Made by a program: the position numbers and the translations under genes
In this document: one piece after another, positions 1-9,600 of the stretch
Numbering within the stretch: the stretch's first letter is position 1
How the letters are laid out: the number at the start of each line of letters is the position of its first letter
The notes under the pieces: model-generated
Databases searched by the model: none
Told to the model about the DNA's origin: nothing
The model's input: the letters and a program-made list of their open reading frames with translations, nothing else
NCBI RefSeq assembly: GCF_020711255.1
Contig: NZ_JAJFAW010000012.1
Coordinates: forward strand, 85,317-149,316
Length of the DNA stretch: 64,000 bases
Source of the DNA: Hymenobacter plasmatis
GTDB lineage: Bacteria; Bacteroidota; Bacteroidia; Cytophagales; Hymenobacteraceae
Direction of reading: 5' to 3'

Positions 1-889
1 CGCGCTGGTTGGCAGCGGCATAGAGCGCTTCGTAGTTCTGGCCGGCAGCCGTGAAGACGCGTTTGGCAGCGTCGAGCGTCAGCCAGCCTTCCATGGCGCA
101 CTTGCTGGCGCCGCGGTCGGGCGTTTGGGGGCGCAGCTTGGGGCCCACGGCGCCGCTCAGCACCACGCTCCAGGGGTAGGCGGCGGGCTTGGTGTCGTGC
201 ACGATGAGGATGCCTGCGGCCCCGTGGCGGGCGGCTTCGTCGTATTTGTAGGTCCAGCGGCCGTAGTAGGTCATGGCCTTGCCCTTGAAGAGCGTGCTGT
301 CGTTGCCGGCATTGCCCGGGTCATTCACCAGCACCACTACGGTTTTGCCCTTCACGTCGAGGCCGGCGTAGTCGTCCCAGCCGTATTCGGGCGCCACCAC
401 GCCGTAGCCAGCAAAGACCAGCGGCGAGTTGGTGACGGCCACGGTGGGCTGCTCGCGCTGCGTAAACACCACGTAATCGGTCTTGTACTGCAAGGTCAGC
501 TGTTGGCCCTTGCCCGCAATCTGCATGGTTGGGGCCGGCGTGACGCTGATTTCCACCATCGGAACCGACTGGAAGTAGCTGCCATTAGGCCCGGGCTGTA
601 AGCCCAACTGCTTGAACTGCGCCGCCAGGTAGTTGGTAATGCGCTCTTCGCCCAGTGTAAACGGCTTGCGCCCCTGCATCTCCTCCGAGGACACAGCTTT
701 GAGGTAGCTGCCCACTTCCGCCGCTGTAATTGCGGCGGAGTCGCCGGCCGTGGCCTCGACGGGCGGGGTGGCCGTGGTGGTAGCAGTTTCATTGGTAGAC
801 TTGGATTGGCAGCTGGCCAGGGCCAGGACCAGCAGCCCAACCGGCAGCAGCCGTGGCGTAATCGAGTGCAAAGGGGAAAGCTTATTCAT
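1..889 (-). CDS. M28-family metallopeptidase lipoprotein (3' end outside window)
   Basis: The gene starts at 889 and runs off the left edge, leaving 296 N-terminal residues. Residues 1-27 form a lipoprotein signal ending in the lipobox LASC (C27), so the product is probably exported and membrane-anchored. The segment EMQGRKPFTLGEERITNYL followed by LGLQPGPNGSYFQ is the typical start of M28 aminopeptidases. A protease-associated (PA) domain follows (VFAGYGVVAPEYGWDDYAGL, then GKTVVVLVNDPG). The zinc ligands of the catalytic domain lie beyond the window, so activity cannot be judged. The family releases N-terminal amino acids from peptides. Family call is firm; substrate unknown. Confidence 0.85.
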   Translation of the reverse strand, partial: MNKLSPLHSITPRLLPVGLLVLALASCQSKSTNETATTTATPPVEATAGDSAAITAAEVGSYLKAVSSEEMQGRKPFTLGEERITNYLAAQFKQLGLQPGPNGSYFQSVPMVEISVTPAPTMQIAGKGQQLTLQYKTDYVVFTQREQPTVAVTNSPLVFAGYGVVAPEYGWDDYAGLDVKGKTVVVLVNDPGNAGNDSTLFKGKAMTYYGRWTYKYDEAARHGAAGILIVHDTKPAAYPWSVVLSGAVGPKLRPQTPDRGASKCAMEGWLTLDAAKRVFTAAGQNYEALYAAANQR

Positions 890-1127
890 AAGCAATTGAG
901 CTGGACGCCAAAGCGGCTGGGTTTACCGGTTCAAGGTACTCGACATTCGTTCTTGCACGCGCTTGGTGCTACCGTAAGGTCAATTTTCTGGTTGACTGGA
1001 AGCTATTGAATCACGCCGTTTGAAGAGGCAGTAAGCATTGACAATCCAGGAAATGGCCTAGCACCATTCAGCCACTGCGGTGCTGTAGCAGCTGTAGCAG
1101 ACTGGGATTGGGGCCGTGGAGTAGTGG

Positions 1128-1730
1128 CTATTTTACTTTTTTTAGCTCCGCTTCGCTTGCCGCCAGCGTGCGCTCTATCCGCCGGTCCGGAATCAGCCAC
1201 ATCAGCGCTACGCCAATGTAGATGCCGCCCGCCACCCACGGGTTCCAGAAGCTGGCAGCTATGCCCGCTGCGTAGAGCGGGCCCGAGGATTTGCCCTTCA
1301 GGTCGCGCCCAATGGCATGGGCCAGCACCGAATTGGGTCCTTCGATGGCAATGATGCAGTTCTGCATTATTAAGTAAGCCAGCCCGGCCATTAGCAGCAC
1401 CACGCCATACACCACCAGCGTGGCCCGGGCGAAGTGGTTTTCGCCCATCCAGCCGGTTGCGAAAGGCACCAGCGACAGCCAGAACAGCAGGTGCAGGTTG
1501 GCCCAAAGTATGCCACCCGAAATCCGGTTGGTGCCCGCCAGCATCATGTGGTGGTTGCTCCAATAAATACCGATGTAAATGAAGCTCAGTACATAACTGA
1601 GCACCGTGGGCAACAGCGGTTTCAGGGCCGCAAAATCGGCCCCGTGCGGCACCTTGATTTCCAGCACCATAATGGTGAGGATAATGGCCAGCACGCCATC
1701 GCTGAAAGCTTCGAGTCGTCCTTTGTGCAT
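1128..1730 (-). CDS. TMEM175-family (DUF1211) membrane channel protein
   Basis: 200 residues with about six hydrophobic helices. The N-terminus carries the family hallmark RLEAFSDGVLAI (R5 and F9-S10-D11), the pore-helix motif of the TMEM175 potassium channels, and a helix MVLEIKVP follows. Bacterial members are tetrameric K+-permeable channels of the cytoplasmic membrane. The gene is 46 bp downstream of a small lipoprotein gene on the same strand. Nothing shows co-regulation. The family is clear; ion selectivity here is inferred from the family only. Confidence 0.85.
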   Translation of the reverse strand: MHKGRLEAFSDGVLAIILTIMVLEIKVPHGADFAALKPLLPTVLSYVLSFIYIGIYWSNHHMMLAGTNRISGGILWANLHLLFWLSLVPFATGWMGENHFARATLVVYGVVLLMAGLAYLIMQNCIIAIEGPNSVLAHAIGRDLKGKSSGPLYAAGIAASFWNPWVAGGIYIGVALMWLIPDRRIERTLAASEAELKKVK

Positions 1731-1776
1731 GGGCGCAACTTACACAGGAAGCGCAACGGGTAGGCCCCTGGGCGGG

Positions 1777-2241
1777 CTACTGCAGCGGCACCAGCTTCAC
1801 GCCCGTGTAGAGCTTTGGGTTGGCTACCGAGGCAATGGGCTCGATGGTCAGGCGCTTATCAAACTTGCTGACATTGGCCAGTTTCAGCAGCGCGTTGTAG
1901 TCCGATGCGTGGCCGGATTTGGTCTTGATAAAGTAGCTGTTGACGTGCAGCGTTTCGGGGTTGTAGCTGACCTTCAGGGCCGTGGTATCGCGCCAGTAGG
2001 TGTACAGCGCTTCCGTCCCGCCCGTGGCCGACTCGCGGGGCGTGCGGTCATGGTCGGGCCGAATGGATTGGCCGGTTAGCGGTTGGGCAATCTGGTTGGC
2101 GTTCATGCCCAGCAGGGCGGGCACGTCGAAGGCGCGGTCCACTTTCAGGGCGCGGGTTACGGCAGGCGTTTCAGCAGTTGGTTTTTCGGTAGCGGCGCAG
2201 CCCATCACAAGGGCAAGCGGAAGGAGGTAGGCGTAACGCAT
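1777..2241 (-). CDS. Small predicted lipoprotein, function unknown
   Basis: 154 residues. The N-terminus is a lipoprotein signal with lipobox LVMGC (C15), followed by a short Thr/Ala/Pro-rich linker and a mixed alpha/beta-looking body without membrane segments. The body has alternating hydrophobic stretches (ALYTYWRDTTALKVSYNPET, KLYTGVKLVPLQ) suggesting a compact periplasmic or surface domain. I do not recognise the family. It precedes the TMEM175 gene on the same strand, and the 278 bp upstream (2242-2519) are AT-rich and hold no other gene. Confidence 0.65.
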   Translation of the reverse strand: MRYAYLLPLALVMGCAATEKPTAETPAVTRALKVDRAFDVPALLGMNANQIAQPLTGQSIRPDHDRTPRESATGGTEALYTYWRDTTALKVSYNPETLHVNSYFIKTKSGHASDYNALLKLANVSKFDKRLTIEPIASVANPKLYTGVKLVPLQ

Positions 2242-2519
2242 GTTGGAAGTAGTTGAGGTGAGTAAGGCTGCTACGAAATAGGCCGAAAAATAGCTCAGGT
2301 TTCAATGTTGGTGCTCAAAATTAGCTATATATTTCTAATTTTTTGCAATAAGTTCATATAGTGACACTAAAACCCACCTATGGGTGAGGTTTGCTTGAAG
2401 CGCGCATGATAATTTGCAGATTTAATATTATTCTATAATGATTAATTGAAAGTATTTCAGTAACTTAAGCGCAGCATTGAAACCCGCTTACAAACCTGGC
2501 CTCATAACCCCCACGAAAA

Positions 2520-2927
2520 ATGGATACCACACTTCATGCTCCCGAAACACTGTTACCTGACTTGATTGACGTTATAAACCAAGGGCTTGGCGAAAAGGGA
2601 GTTAATCCCTCTAAAGGGGAATGGGGAGTGCCTGGCAATGCGCTTAAAGTTGAAGTAGGAGAGGGAAAAGGGGCTCACACTTTTATTCACTGCGATAAGA
2701 AGGAGGATTTCGATAGCATTTACGATAAATTAAAAGGCCTAGGGCTAGCTATTAAAGAAGACAAACGCACTTTGCCTGAATTTGGTAAAAATGCGAAGGG
2801 TGTAATTCCAGGAGATACTAAATTCTATAGTTTCTACTTGCACGACCACAAAGGGGCAGACTCCTCAACCGATATGTTGACCGATTCTGACTCAATCGGC
2901 TTAGTGATTCACAATCCGAATTACTGA
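2520..2927 (+). CDS. Hypothetical 135-residue cytoplasmic protein, AT-richer than surroundings
   Basis: Open frame from an ATG directly after an AT-rich intergenic stretch. No signal peptide, membrane segment or recognised motif. The protein is acidic and soluble-looking (KKEDFDSIYDKLKGLGLAIKED), with a C-terminal stretch rich in Ser, Thr and Asp. Codon use is visibly less GC-biased in third positions than the flanking genes (many AAA, GAA, TTT and TTA codons), which suggests recent acquisition. It lies alone between convergent and co-directional genes, with nothing nearby to hint at a role. Confidence 0.6.
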   Translation: MDTTLHAPETLLPDLIDVINQGLGEKGVNPSKGEWGVPGNALKVEVGEGKGAHTFIHCDKKEDFDSIYDKLKGLGLAIKEDKRTLPEFGKNAKGVIPGDTKFYSFYLHDHKGADSSTDMLTDSDSIGLVIHNPNY

Positions 2928-3108
2928 TTCTCAGTATTCAACAACGCAGCAATGCTGCGGCGCGATTGGGGCAAGTAAGCAGCTGGCTTAAGAATGAACT
3001 AAGTGGCTGTGGCTTAAGATGAACGAGCATCCTGGACTTTCCCTACGCAAGGTGAAAGCGAACAAGTGCATGTAGACCCTGGGCTGACTCGATTATTAAT
3101 GCCTCAGC

Positions 3109-5286
3109 ATGAAAGCATACATTGTTCTGTTTTTCTTGGGTTTAGCTCAACCGACGCTTCCGGCACCAGCTTCAGCCCAAACAGCCCGGCGCCAGCAACG
3201 GCCGCAACCCTCCCGGCTGGATACCGCTGGTGTGCGCCGGCTATTGGCCCTGGCCCAGGAGCTGCGGGCCACGGATGCCGCCCAGGCCACAAAATTGAGC
3301 TATCAGGCGCTTGAGCTGGCACGGCAGCTGCACGACTCCCGGGCGGAGGGCGAAGCCCGACTGGCCATAAGCATCGGGCTGCGCCGGCAGAGCCAGTTCG
3401 AGCAGGCGCGAACGTATGCCCTGCAAGCCCTGCGCCTTTTCCAGAGCCGTGCCGACCCCCGAGGGCAGGGAAAAGCATGGCTGCAGCTGAGCCTGATTCA
3501 CATGCTGCAGGGCAACCCGGCGCCCGCCTTGGCGGCTGCTCTCAAAGGCCTGCCGCTGGCCGAAAAAGCCGGCGATGCCCAAACGGTTACGCGCCTCGAG
3601 GCCAATTTGGGCGACATCTACTATTCCATGGGCAATTATGCGGAAGCGCTGGCGGTGCTGCGGGTTGTCTTGAAAAGGGGGGAGCGCACCGGCGACAAGC
3701 AAGTGGTGCTCACGGCCCTCAACGGCTTGGGCAACTCGTACGAGCAGCTCCGCAAATGGCCCCAGGCCCTGGCGTACTACCAGCGGGCTCTCGCCCTGAG
3801 CCGGGAACTGGGCGATACGTCGGGGGAGATAGGCAACGAAACCAATCTGGCCCAAGTGCACGGCATGCTGGGCCACCAGGCCGAGGCGCTGGCGCACGGG
3901 CTGCGGGCCCGGCAGCTGGTGCAAGCCACCCACGACGACTACAATCTGCCCCTGGTGGAGCTGATGCTGGCCCAGGCCTACCTGCTGGCCCAGCAGCCCG
4001 ACAGCGCCCTGGCCCTGGCGCACCAGAGCCTGACGCTCAGCGAGCAAGCCCGCAGCAAGGACAACATTCGCAAAGCGGCCGACATTCTGGCCCGGGCCTA
4101 TGCCTTACGCCGCAACTTTGAGCAGGCCTACCGCTACCGCACCCTGCACATGGCCTACAACGATTCGCTGTCGGGCGAAGACACCCAGCGCCGTACCAGT
4201 GCCCTGCGCTTCGGGTACGAGCTGGACCGGAAGCAGGCTCAGATAAACTTGCTCACCAAAACCCGGGAGCTGCAGGCCCAAACGGCCGCCCGGCAGCGCA
4301 TGCAGCTCTACGGCCTGCTAGCCGGGCTGGTGGGCGTGGTGCTGGTGGTGGCGCTGCTGCTGCGCAACATCTTCCTGAAGCTGCGCACCAACCGCCGCCT
4401 GCAGGAAAAGAACGTGGAGATAGCCGCCCACCGCGACACCCTGGACCGCACCCTCACCGAGCTGAAAACCACCCAGGCCCAACTGGTGCAGCGCGAGAAG
4501 ATGGCCAGCCTGGGCGAGCTAACGGCGGGCGTGGCCCACGAAATTCAAAACCCGCTCAACTTCGTCACCAACTTCTCGGACCTGAGCGTGGAGCTGGCGG
4601 CCGAGCTGGAAATGGAGCTGGCCAAGGAGCCCCTCACGGTGGGCGGCAAGCACACCATCGACCAGCTCCTGCAGGAGCTGACCCAGAATCAAAGCAAGAT
4701 TCATGAGCACGGCCACCGCGCCGACCTCATTGTGAAGCGCATGCTGGAGCACTCCCGCTCGAGCAACGGCGAGCCCCAGGTAACGGACCTGAACGCACTG
4801 GTCGAAGACAGCTTGCGGCTGGCCTACCACGGCTGGCGGGCCAAGGAAAAGAACTTTACCGCCGTGCTTATCTCCGACCTCGACCCGGGCATGCTGCCGC
4901 TGCGGGTGGTGCCCCAGGACCTGAGCCGCGTGCTGCTCAACCTGCTCACCAACGCCTTCTACGCCGTGGCCGAAAAAAGCCGGCAAATCGGCGAAAGCTA
5001 CCGCCCCGAAGTGTGCGTGCAAACCCGGCGCACCGCGAGCGCCGTGCAGATTCTGGTGCGCGACAATGGCAATGGCATTCCGGCGGGCGTGCAAGCCAAG
5101 GTGTTCCAGCCCTTCTTCACCACCAAGCCCACCGGCGAGGGCACGGGGCTGGGCCTCTCGTTGAGCTACGACATTGTGACCAAAGAGCACGGCGGCTCCA
5201 TGGAGGTAGAGAGCGAGGAAGGGAAGTACTCGCAGTTTCGGATTTCACTGCCGGTAAGGGTAAGCGAAATGGTTAATTCAATCTGA
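3109..5286 (+). CDS. TPR-containing sensor histidine kinase
   Basis: 725 residues. A signal peptide (about 1-25) leads a periplasmic array of tetratricopeptide repeats (about 30-340; for example GDIYYSMGNYAEALAVL and GLGNSYEQLRKWPQALAYY). A transmembrane helix (about 400-420, YGLLAGLVGVVLVVALLL) and a coiled coil follow. The HisKA H-box is MASLGELTAGVAHEIQNPLN with phospho-acceptor H477, and the HATPase domain has N-box NLLTNAFYAVAEKS, G1 DNGNGIP and G2 GTGLGLSLSYDIV. No response regulator is adjacent, so it is an orphan kinase. This layout is common in Bacteroidota; the signal it senses cannot be read from sequence. Confidence 0.92.
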   Translation: MKAYIVLFFLGLAQPTLPAPASAQTARRQQRPQPSRLDTAGVRRLLALAQELRATDAAQATKLSYQALELARQLHDSRAEGEARLAISIGLRRQSQFEQARTYALQALRLFQSRADPRGQGKAWLQLSLIHMLQGNPAPALAAALKGLPLAEKAGDAQTVTRLEANLGDIYYSMGNYAEALAVLRVVLKRGERTGDKQVVLTALNGLGNSYEQLRKWPQALAYYQRALALSRELGDTSGEIGNETNLAQVHGMLGHQAEALAHGLRARQLVQATHDDYNLPLVELMLAQAYLLAQQPDSALALAHQSLTLSEQARSKDNIRKAADILARAYALRRNFEQAYRYRTLHMAYNDSLSGEDTQRRTSALRFGYELDRKQAQINLLTKTRELQAQTAARQRMQLYGLLAGLVGVVLVVALLLRNIFLKLRTNRRLQEKNVEIAAHRDTLDRTLTELKTTQAQLVQREKMASLGELTAGVAHEIQNPLNFVTNFSDLSVELAAELEMELAKEPLTVGGKHTIDQLLQELTQNQSKIHEHGHRADLIVKRMLEHSRSSNGEPQVTDLNALVEDSLRLAYHGWRAKEKNFTAVLISDLDPGMLPLRVVPQDLSRVLLNLLTNAFYAVAEKSRQIGESYRPEVCVQTRRTASAVQILVRDNGNGIPAGVQAKVFQPFFTTKPTGEGTGLGLSLSYDIVTKEHGGSMEVESEEGKYSQFRISLPVRVSEMVNSI

Positions 5287-5616
5287 ACTATTCTGCCTTT
5301 TTTTTAAATTAATTTTATATCTTTAGCAAGTCTCCTGCTACAATTATTACCATGGGACCGGGCGGGCCCGTGGTGGTTGGGGCAGGAGGCCCGGACCATG
5401 CTCATCACATGGCTTCCTCGATAGGAGGAAGCAGAACAGGCGCCAGCTTCAAGCCTATGCCAGATAACGGCTTGGCTTGCGCTTTGAACTCTACGGTGCC
5501 AGCAAAATTTACTGGCAATAGGCTGTTTTTCTATGGTTTATCCGGCACCGATGGTCGCGGTACGCCAGTAGCTCAGGCAGCTTTTCGTTGTAATTACCGG
5601 GCTTTTGCTGGTTGTG
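5287..5616 (+). promoter_or_regulatory. Leader region upstream of the YitT-family gene, with possible promoter and hairpin
   Basis: A 330-bp gap. TATCTTTA at 5318-5325 matches the Bacteroidota -7 element TAnnTTTG in 7 of 8 bases; the -33 element is weak (T-tract). A frame opening at 5352 starts MGPGGPVVVGAGGPDHAHHM, with three His codons just before a perfect 8-bp hairpin (5412-5419 with 5425-5432). A second stem (5497-5502 with 5512-5517) is weaker, and a TTTTT run follows about ten bases later. This resembles an attenuator layout, but the frame continues far past the hairpin, so a leader peptide is not proven. Confidence 0.35.
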
Positions 5617-6609
5617 ATGTTACTCGAACAATTCCTTCCTCCGCGCTTTCGCACCAGAAAGCTGGCCCGGCAGGCCACGCCGGCGGCCGGTGGGGGAGTA
5701 GTGGCAGAGCCAGCCGCCGTCGCCACGGGCCCGCTGCCTGGCATTTCGCTGCAGGCCGTGGGGCAGTGGGTGTTGCAGGGGTTTTTCCTGGCGGCAGGGA
5801 TGTTTTCGGCGGCGTTGGGCCTGAAAGGTTTTTTGCTGCCCAACGGCTTCATCGACGGCGGCGTGACGGGCGTCTCGCTGCTGGTGAGCCAGCTCACGGG
5901 CGTGCCCTTGTCGCTGCTGATTGTCTTAATCAACATCCCGTTTATTGGGCTGGGCTATTACCACCTCGGCAAGAAGTTCGCCATCAAGACCTTGCTCACC
6001 ATTCTGGCGCTGGCCGGGACCCTGCTGGTGGTTTCCTTTCCGGCCCTTACGCAGGACAAGCTCCTGATTGCAGTCTTCGGTGGCTTCTTTCTGGGGGCCG
6101 GCATTGGGCTGGCCATGCGCGGCGGCGGCGTGCTCGACGGCACCGAAATCCTGGCCCTCTACCTCAGCCGCAAGCTGCCCATCTCTATTGGCGATATTGT
6201 GCTGGTAATCAATATTGTCATCTTCGGGGTGGCGGCCTGGCTGCTGTCGATAGAAACGGCCCTGTATTCCATCCTGGCGTATCTATCGGCGGCCCGCACG
6301 GTGGATTTTGTGCTCGTGGGCATCGAGGAATACACGGGCCTGACCATCATCTCGTTTCACAGCAACGAAATCAGGCGGATGATAACCGACAAGCTCCGCC
6401 GCGGCGCCACGGTCTACGAGTGCACCCAGGGCTACGGCACCCACGGGCACCAGCACCTCAAAGTGGAGGCGATTTTCACGGTGGTAACGCGCCTGGAAGT
6501 GGTTAGCCTGGTGGACGAAATCTATAAAATTGACTCGCATGCCTTCATCGTCATGCAAAGCGTGAGCGACATGAAAGGGGGGCTCATCAAGAAGCACCCC
6601 TTGCGCTAG
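5617..6609 (+). CDS. YitT family membrane protein (DUF161 + DUF2179)
   Basis: 330 residues from the first in-frame ATG (5617); a TTG at 5605 is an alternative start, and an in-frame TAG at 5569 limits extension. About five to six membrane helices begin near residue 50 (GFFLAAGMFSAALGLKGFLL, then the conserved NGFIDGGVTGVSLL). The C-terminal cytoplasmic DUF2179 domain runs from about GLTIISFHSNEI to HAFIVMQSVSDMKGG. The molecular function of YitT proteins is not established; they are presumed transporters. The gene stands alone between the TPR kinase and the large transporter fusion. Confidence 0.85.
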   Translation: MLLEQFLPPRFRTRKLARQATPAAGGGVVAEPAAVATGPLPGISLQAVGQWVLQGFFLAAGMFSAALGLKGFLLPNGFIDGGVTGVSLLVSQLTGVPLSLLIVLINIPFIGLGYYHLGKKFAIKTLLTILALAGTLLVVSFPALTQDKLLIAVFGGFFLGAGIGLAMRGGGVLDGTEILALYLSRKLPISIGDIVLVINIVIFGVAAWLLSIETALYSILAYLSAARTVDFVLVGIEEYTGLTIISFHSNEIRRMITDKLRRGATVYECTQGYGTHGHQHLKVEAIFTVVTRLEVVSLVDEIYKIDSHAFIVMQSVSDMKGGLIKKHPLR

Positions 6610-6690
6610 CGCCGCAGCCCCGGCCCCAAAGCAGCGTCTTTGCTGCTGAAGCAGTACTGCCGGAGCCTTGCTTTAATCAGAAAAAATATC

Positions 6691-9600
6691 ATGGAAAAGT
6701 GGTACCGTTTTCTGGGAGTTCGGCCAAGCGAGACCAAGACCGTCTGGCTGTTTTTCGTGCACAATTTTCTGCTCGGCATCGGCACCATTCTGGTGTACGT
6801 GGCAGCCAACGTGCTGCTGCTGGCCGAGCACCCGGAGCGCAACCTGCCGCTGGCCTACTGCGCCGGCGCCGTGGCCATGATGGTGGTGGGCCGGCTATAC
6901 GCCTACTATGAGCGCAAGCTGCAGCTCAGCTCGCTGGCCGTGCGCACGCTCATGGTGACGGTGGTGCTCACGCTGGTGCTGGGGCTGGTGCTCCTGCGCG
7001 GGCCTTCGGTGGTAGCGGCCGTGGCCATCATGACGGGCTACCGCCTCATTTACCTGCTCACCAACCTGGAGTTCTGGGGCATGTCGTCGGTGGTGTTCAA
7101 CGTGCGGCAGGGGCGGCGGCTGTTTAGCGTGATTAGCTCCGGCGACATGCCGGCCAAGGCCCTCGGCGCGGTGCTCACCATCTTCGTGCATGCCCACAAT
7201 GCACTCTACGCGCTGCTGCTCACGGCGTCGGCCTTCTACTTGCTGGCGCTGTTCATCCAGCGGGCCACATTCCGGGCCCAGACGGTGGTGGCCCGGCCGG
7301 GGCCGGTGCGCGAATCGGGCCGGGAGCTGACCCCGCTGTTCCGGCAGTTTTTTGGGGCCAGCCCGCTGGTGCGGGCCATGGGCTTGAGCCTCACGGCCAT
7401 TGCGGCCGTGGCCGTGGGGGTAGAGTACCTGTTCTTCGTGAACGTGAAGTACAAGCTGCAGGACCAGACCACCATCCTGCAGTACGTGGGCGGCGTGCTG
7501 GCCCTCACCTACATGCTGGCCATGCTGTTTAAGCTGGGCTTTTCGCGCCACAGCCTCGACCGGCTGGGCGTACGCTGGACCCTGGCGCTGCTGCCGCTGC
7601 TGGCTTTTGCCGGGGTGCTGCTGTTTGGGGTGCTGCAATCGGCCCACATGGGGCCCTCCGCCCTGATGGCCTATTTTGGCGGCCTCTACCTAGTGCTGGA
7701 AGTGCTGAGGCGGGCCGTGTTCGAGCCCGTGTTTCTGGTGCTGCTGCAGCCCCTGGCTGCGCCCGAGCGGCTGGAAGGTCACTCCCTCGTGAAAGGGTTT
7801 TACGAGCCGCTGGGCCTCGGACTGGGTGGCCTGCTGCTGCTGGGGCTGCCGCAGCTACCGGAGCTCAACCTGTGGGTGCCGTTTGTGTGGATGGGGCTGC
7901 TGCTGCTGGGGTCCGTCTTCCTGCTGCAGCGCACCTACTGGACGTATATCGACGAGCTAAAGCGCACCCTGGGCCTGCGCTTTACCACAGATGCGGCCTC
8001 GGACTCGGCCCTGCACTTCCAGCCGGAAACGGAGTACAACGGCTCGCGCATTAGCCCCACGGATGCTATCCAGGCCATTGATTACCTGCACAAAGCCGAG
8101 GCGGCCGCGGTAGTGAAACATGCCGAGCACCTGCTCAAGCACACGGACAGCCGGGTGCGGTACCGGGTGCTGAGCGTGGTGGGCCAGTCGGCCGATGTTG
8201 CCCTGCTGCGCCGTTTGGCCATGGCCGACCCCGACCCGGCCCTGCGCGAAACGGCCAGCGAGCTAGCCAGCCGCCACCCCGAATCCACCGATTTGCTGGA
8301 GCACCCCGACCTGGCCGTGCGCAAAGGCGCCATTCGGGGCCGGCTCGAAACCACGCCCACCGATGCGCCGGCCCGGGCCAGCCTCGCGGCCATCGTGGCA
8401 TCCGACGAAACCAGCTCCCGCCTCGCTGCCCTGGCCCTGGTCGACCTGCTCACGCCGGAGCAGCAGGTAGAGCTGGTTACCACCAGCCTCTGTAACCCCG
8501 ACCCGATGGTGGTTTCGGCGGCGGTGCAGGCCGCGGCCGAAACTTCCAACCAGGCCCTGATGGAGCAGCTCATTGCCTTGCTGCGCATCAAGGCCGTGCA
8601 GAAATATGCCACCACCGGATTGGTGAAGATTGGTGCGGCCAGTCTGCCGCTGCTGAAGCAGGCGCTGGCCCGCGAAACGGACTCGCGCGGCTTCCAAAGC
8701 CTGGCCCAGGTGTGCGCGCACCTGGCCACGCCGGCGGCCCGGCAGCTGCTGGTGGAGCTGGCCCAGGGCCCCAACCTCGTGGGCCGCGCCGCCGCGCTGC
8801 GCGCCCTGAGCTCCTTTGCCACGGAAGCAGCCGATACGCCGCTGTTTCAGCGCCTGGTGGAGGAGGAGATGCGGCTGGCCCAGCAGCTGCTGCACGGCAT
8901 GGTGAACGCCAACGCCGAGCTCCGGGCGGCCCTCCGCTACGAGCTGCGCAAAGGCCAGCAGCGCATTTTTGGGCTACTCGCGCAAGTATATGAGCGGCAG
9001 CCCATCCTGGACGCCCAGCGCGGCGTGGCCCACACTGCCGGCGAGCGGCAGGCCAACGCCCTCGAAATGCTCGATAACCTGATTCCGCGCCCGCTGTACC
9101 ACGGCCTGCAGGCCATGCTCGACGTGGGCCGGCTCCGCGACAAGGTGCGGAAGTTTGATGATTTGCTGGGCCCCACCAAAGCGTCGGAAAGCATCCAGAC
9201 CGTCATCGTGCGCGGCGGCACGGCCGCCTTCTCCATCTGGACCATCAGCCTGGCGCTGCAGCAGTGGCACCCGCAGCCCGATACCGTTGCCTACCTCTAC
9301 CCGCACTTGGAAAGTACCAATTTGCTGATTCAGGAAAATGCCACTGCGGTGCTGCGGCAGTTGCCCATTCAGCGGCCTGCCGCCTACGACCAATTAATCA
9401 GCCTGTTCCCCTCTGTTGCCTCCCTGCTCATGTCACCTCAAGGCCCCACATCCAGCGTTTCGGCGCGTGAGCGTGTGCTGATGCTCAAAGGCACCACGCT
9501 GTTTGCCGAAACCCCCGAAAACGTTCTTAGTACCATCATGCCGATAATGAAAGAAGTTGCTTTCCAGCCCGAGCAGCAGATTTTTGCGAAAGGGCATCTC

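Noticed and set aside
5352..6506. 384-codon plus-strand frame over the YitT gene
   Set aside because: Most of it overlaps the YitT frame out of phase and has Arg/Gly/Pro-rich shadow composition; only its first 20 codons were kept as a possible leader.
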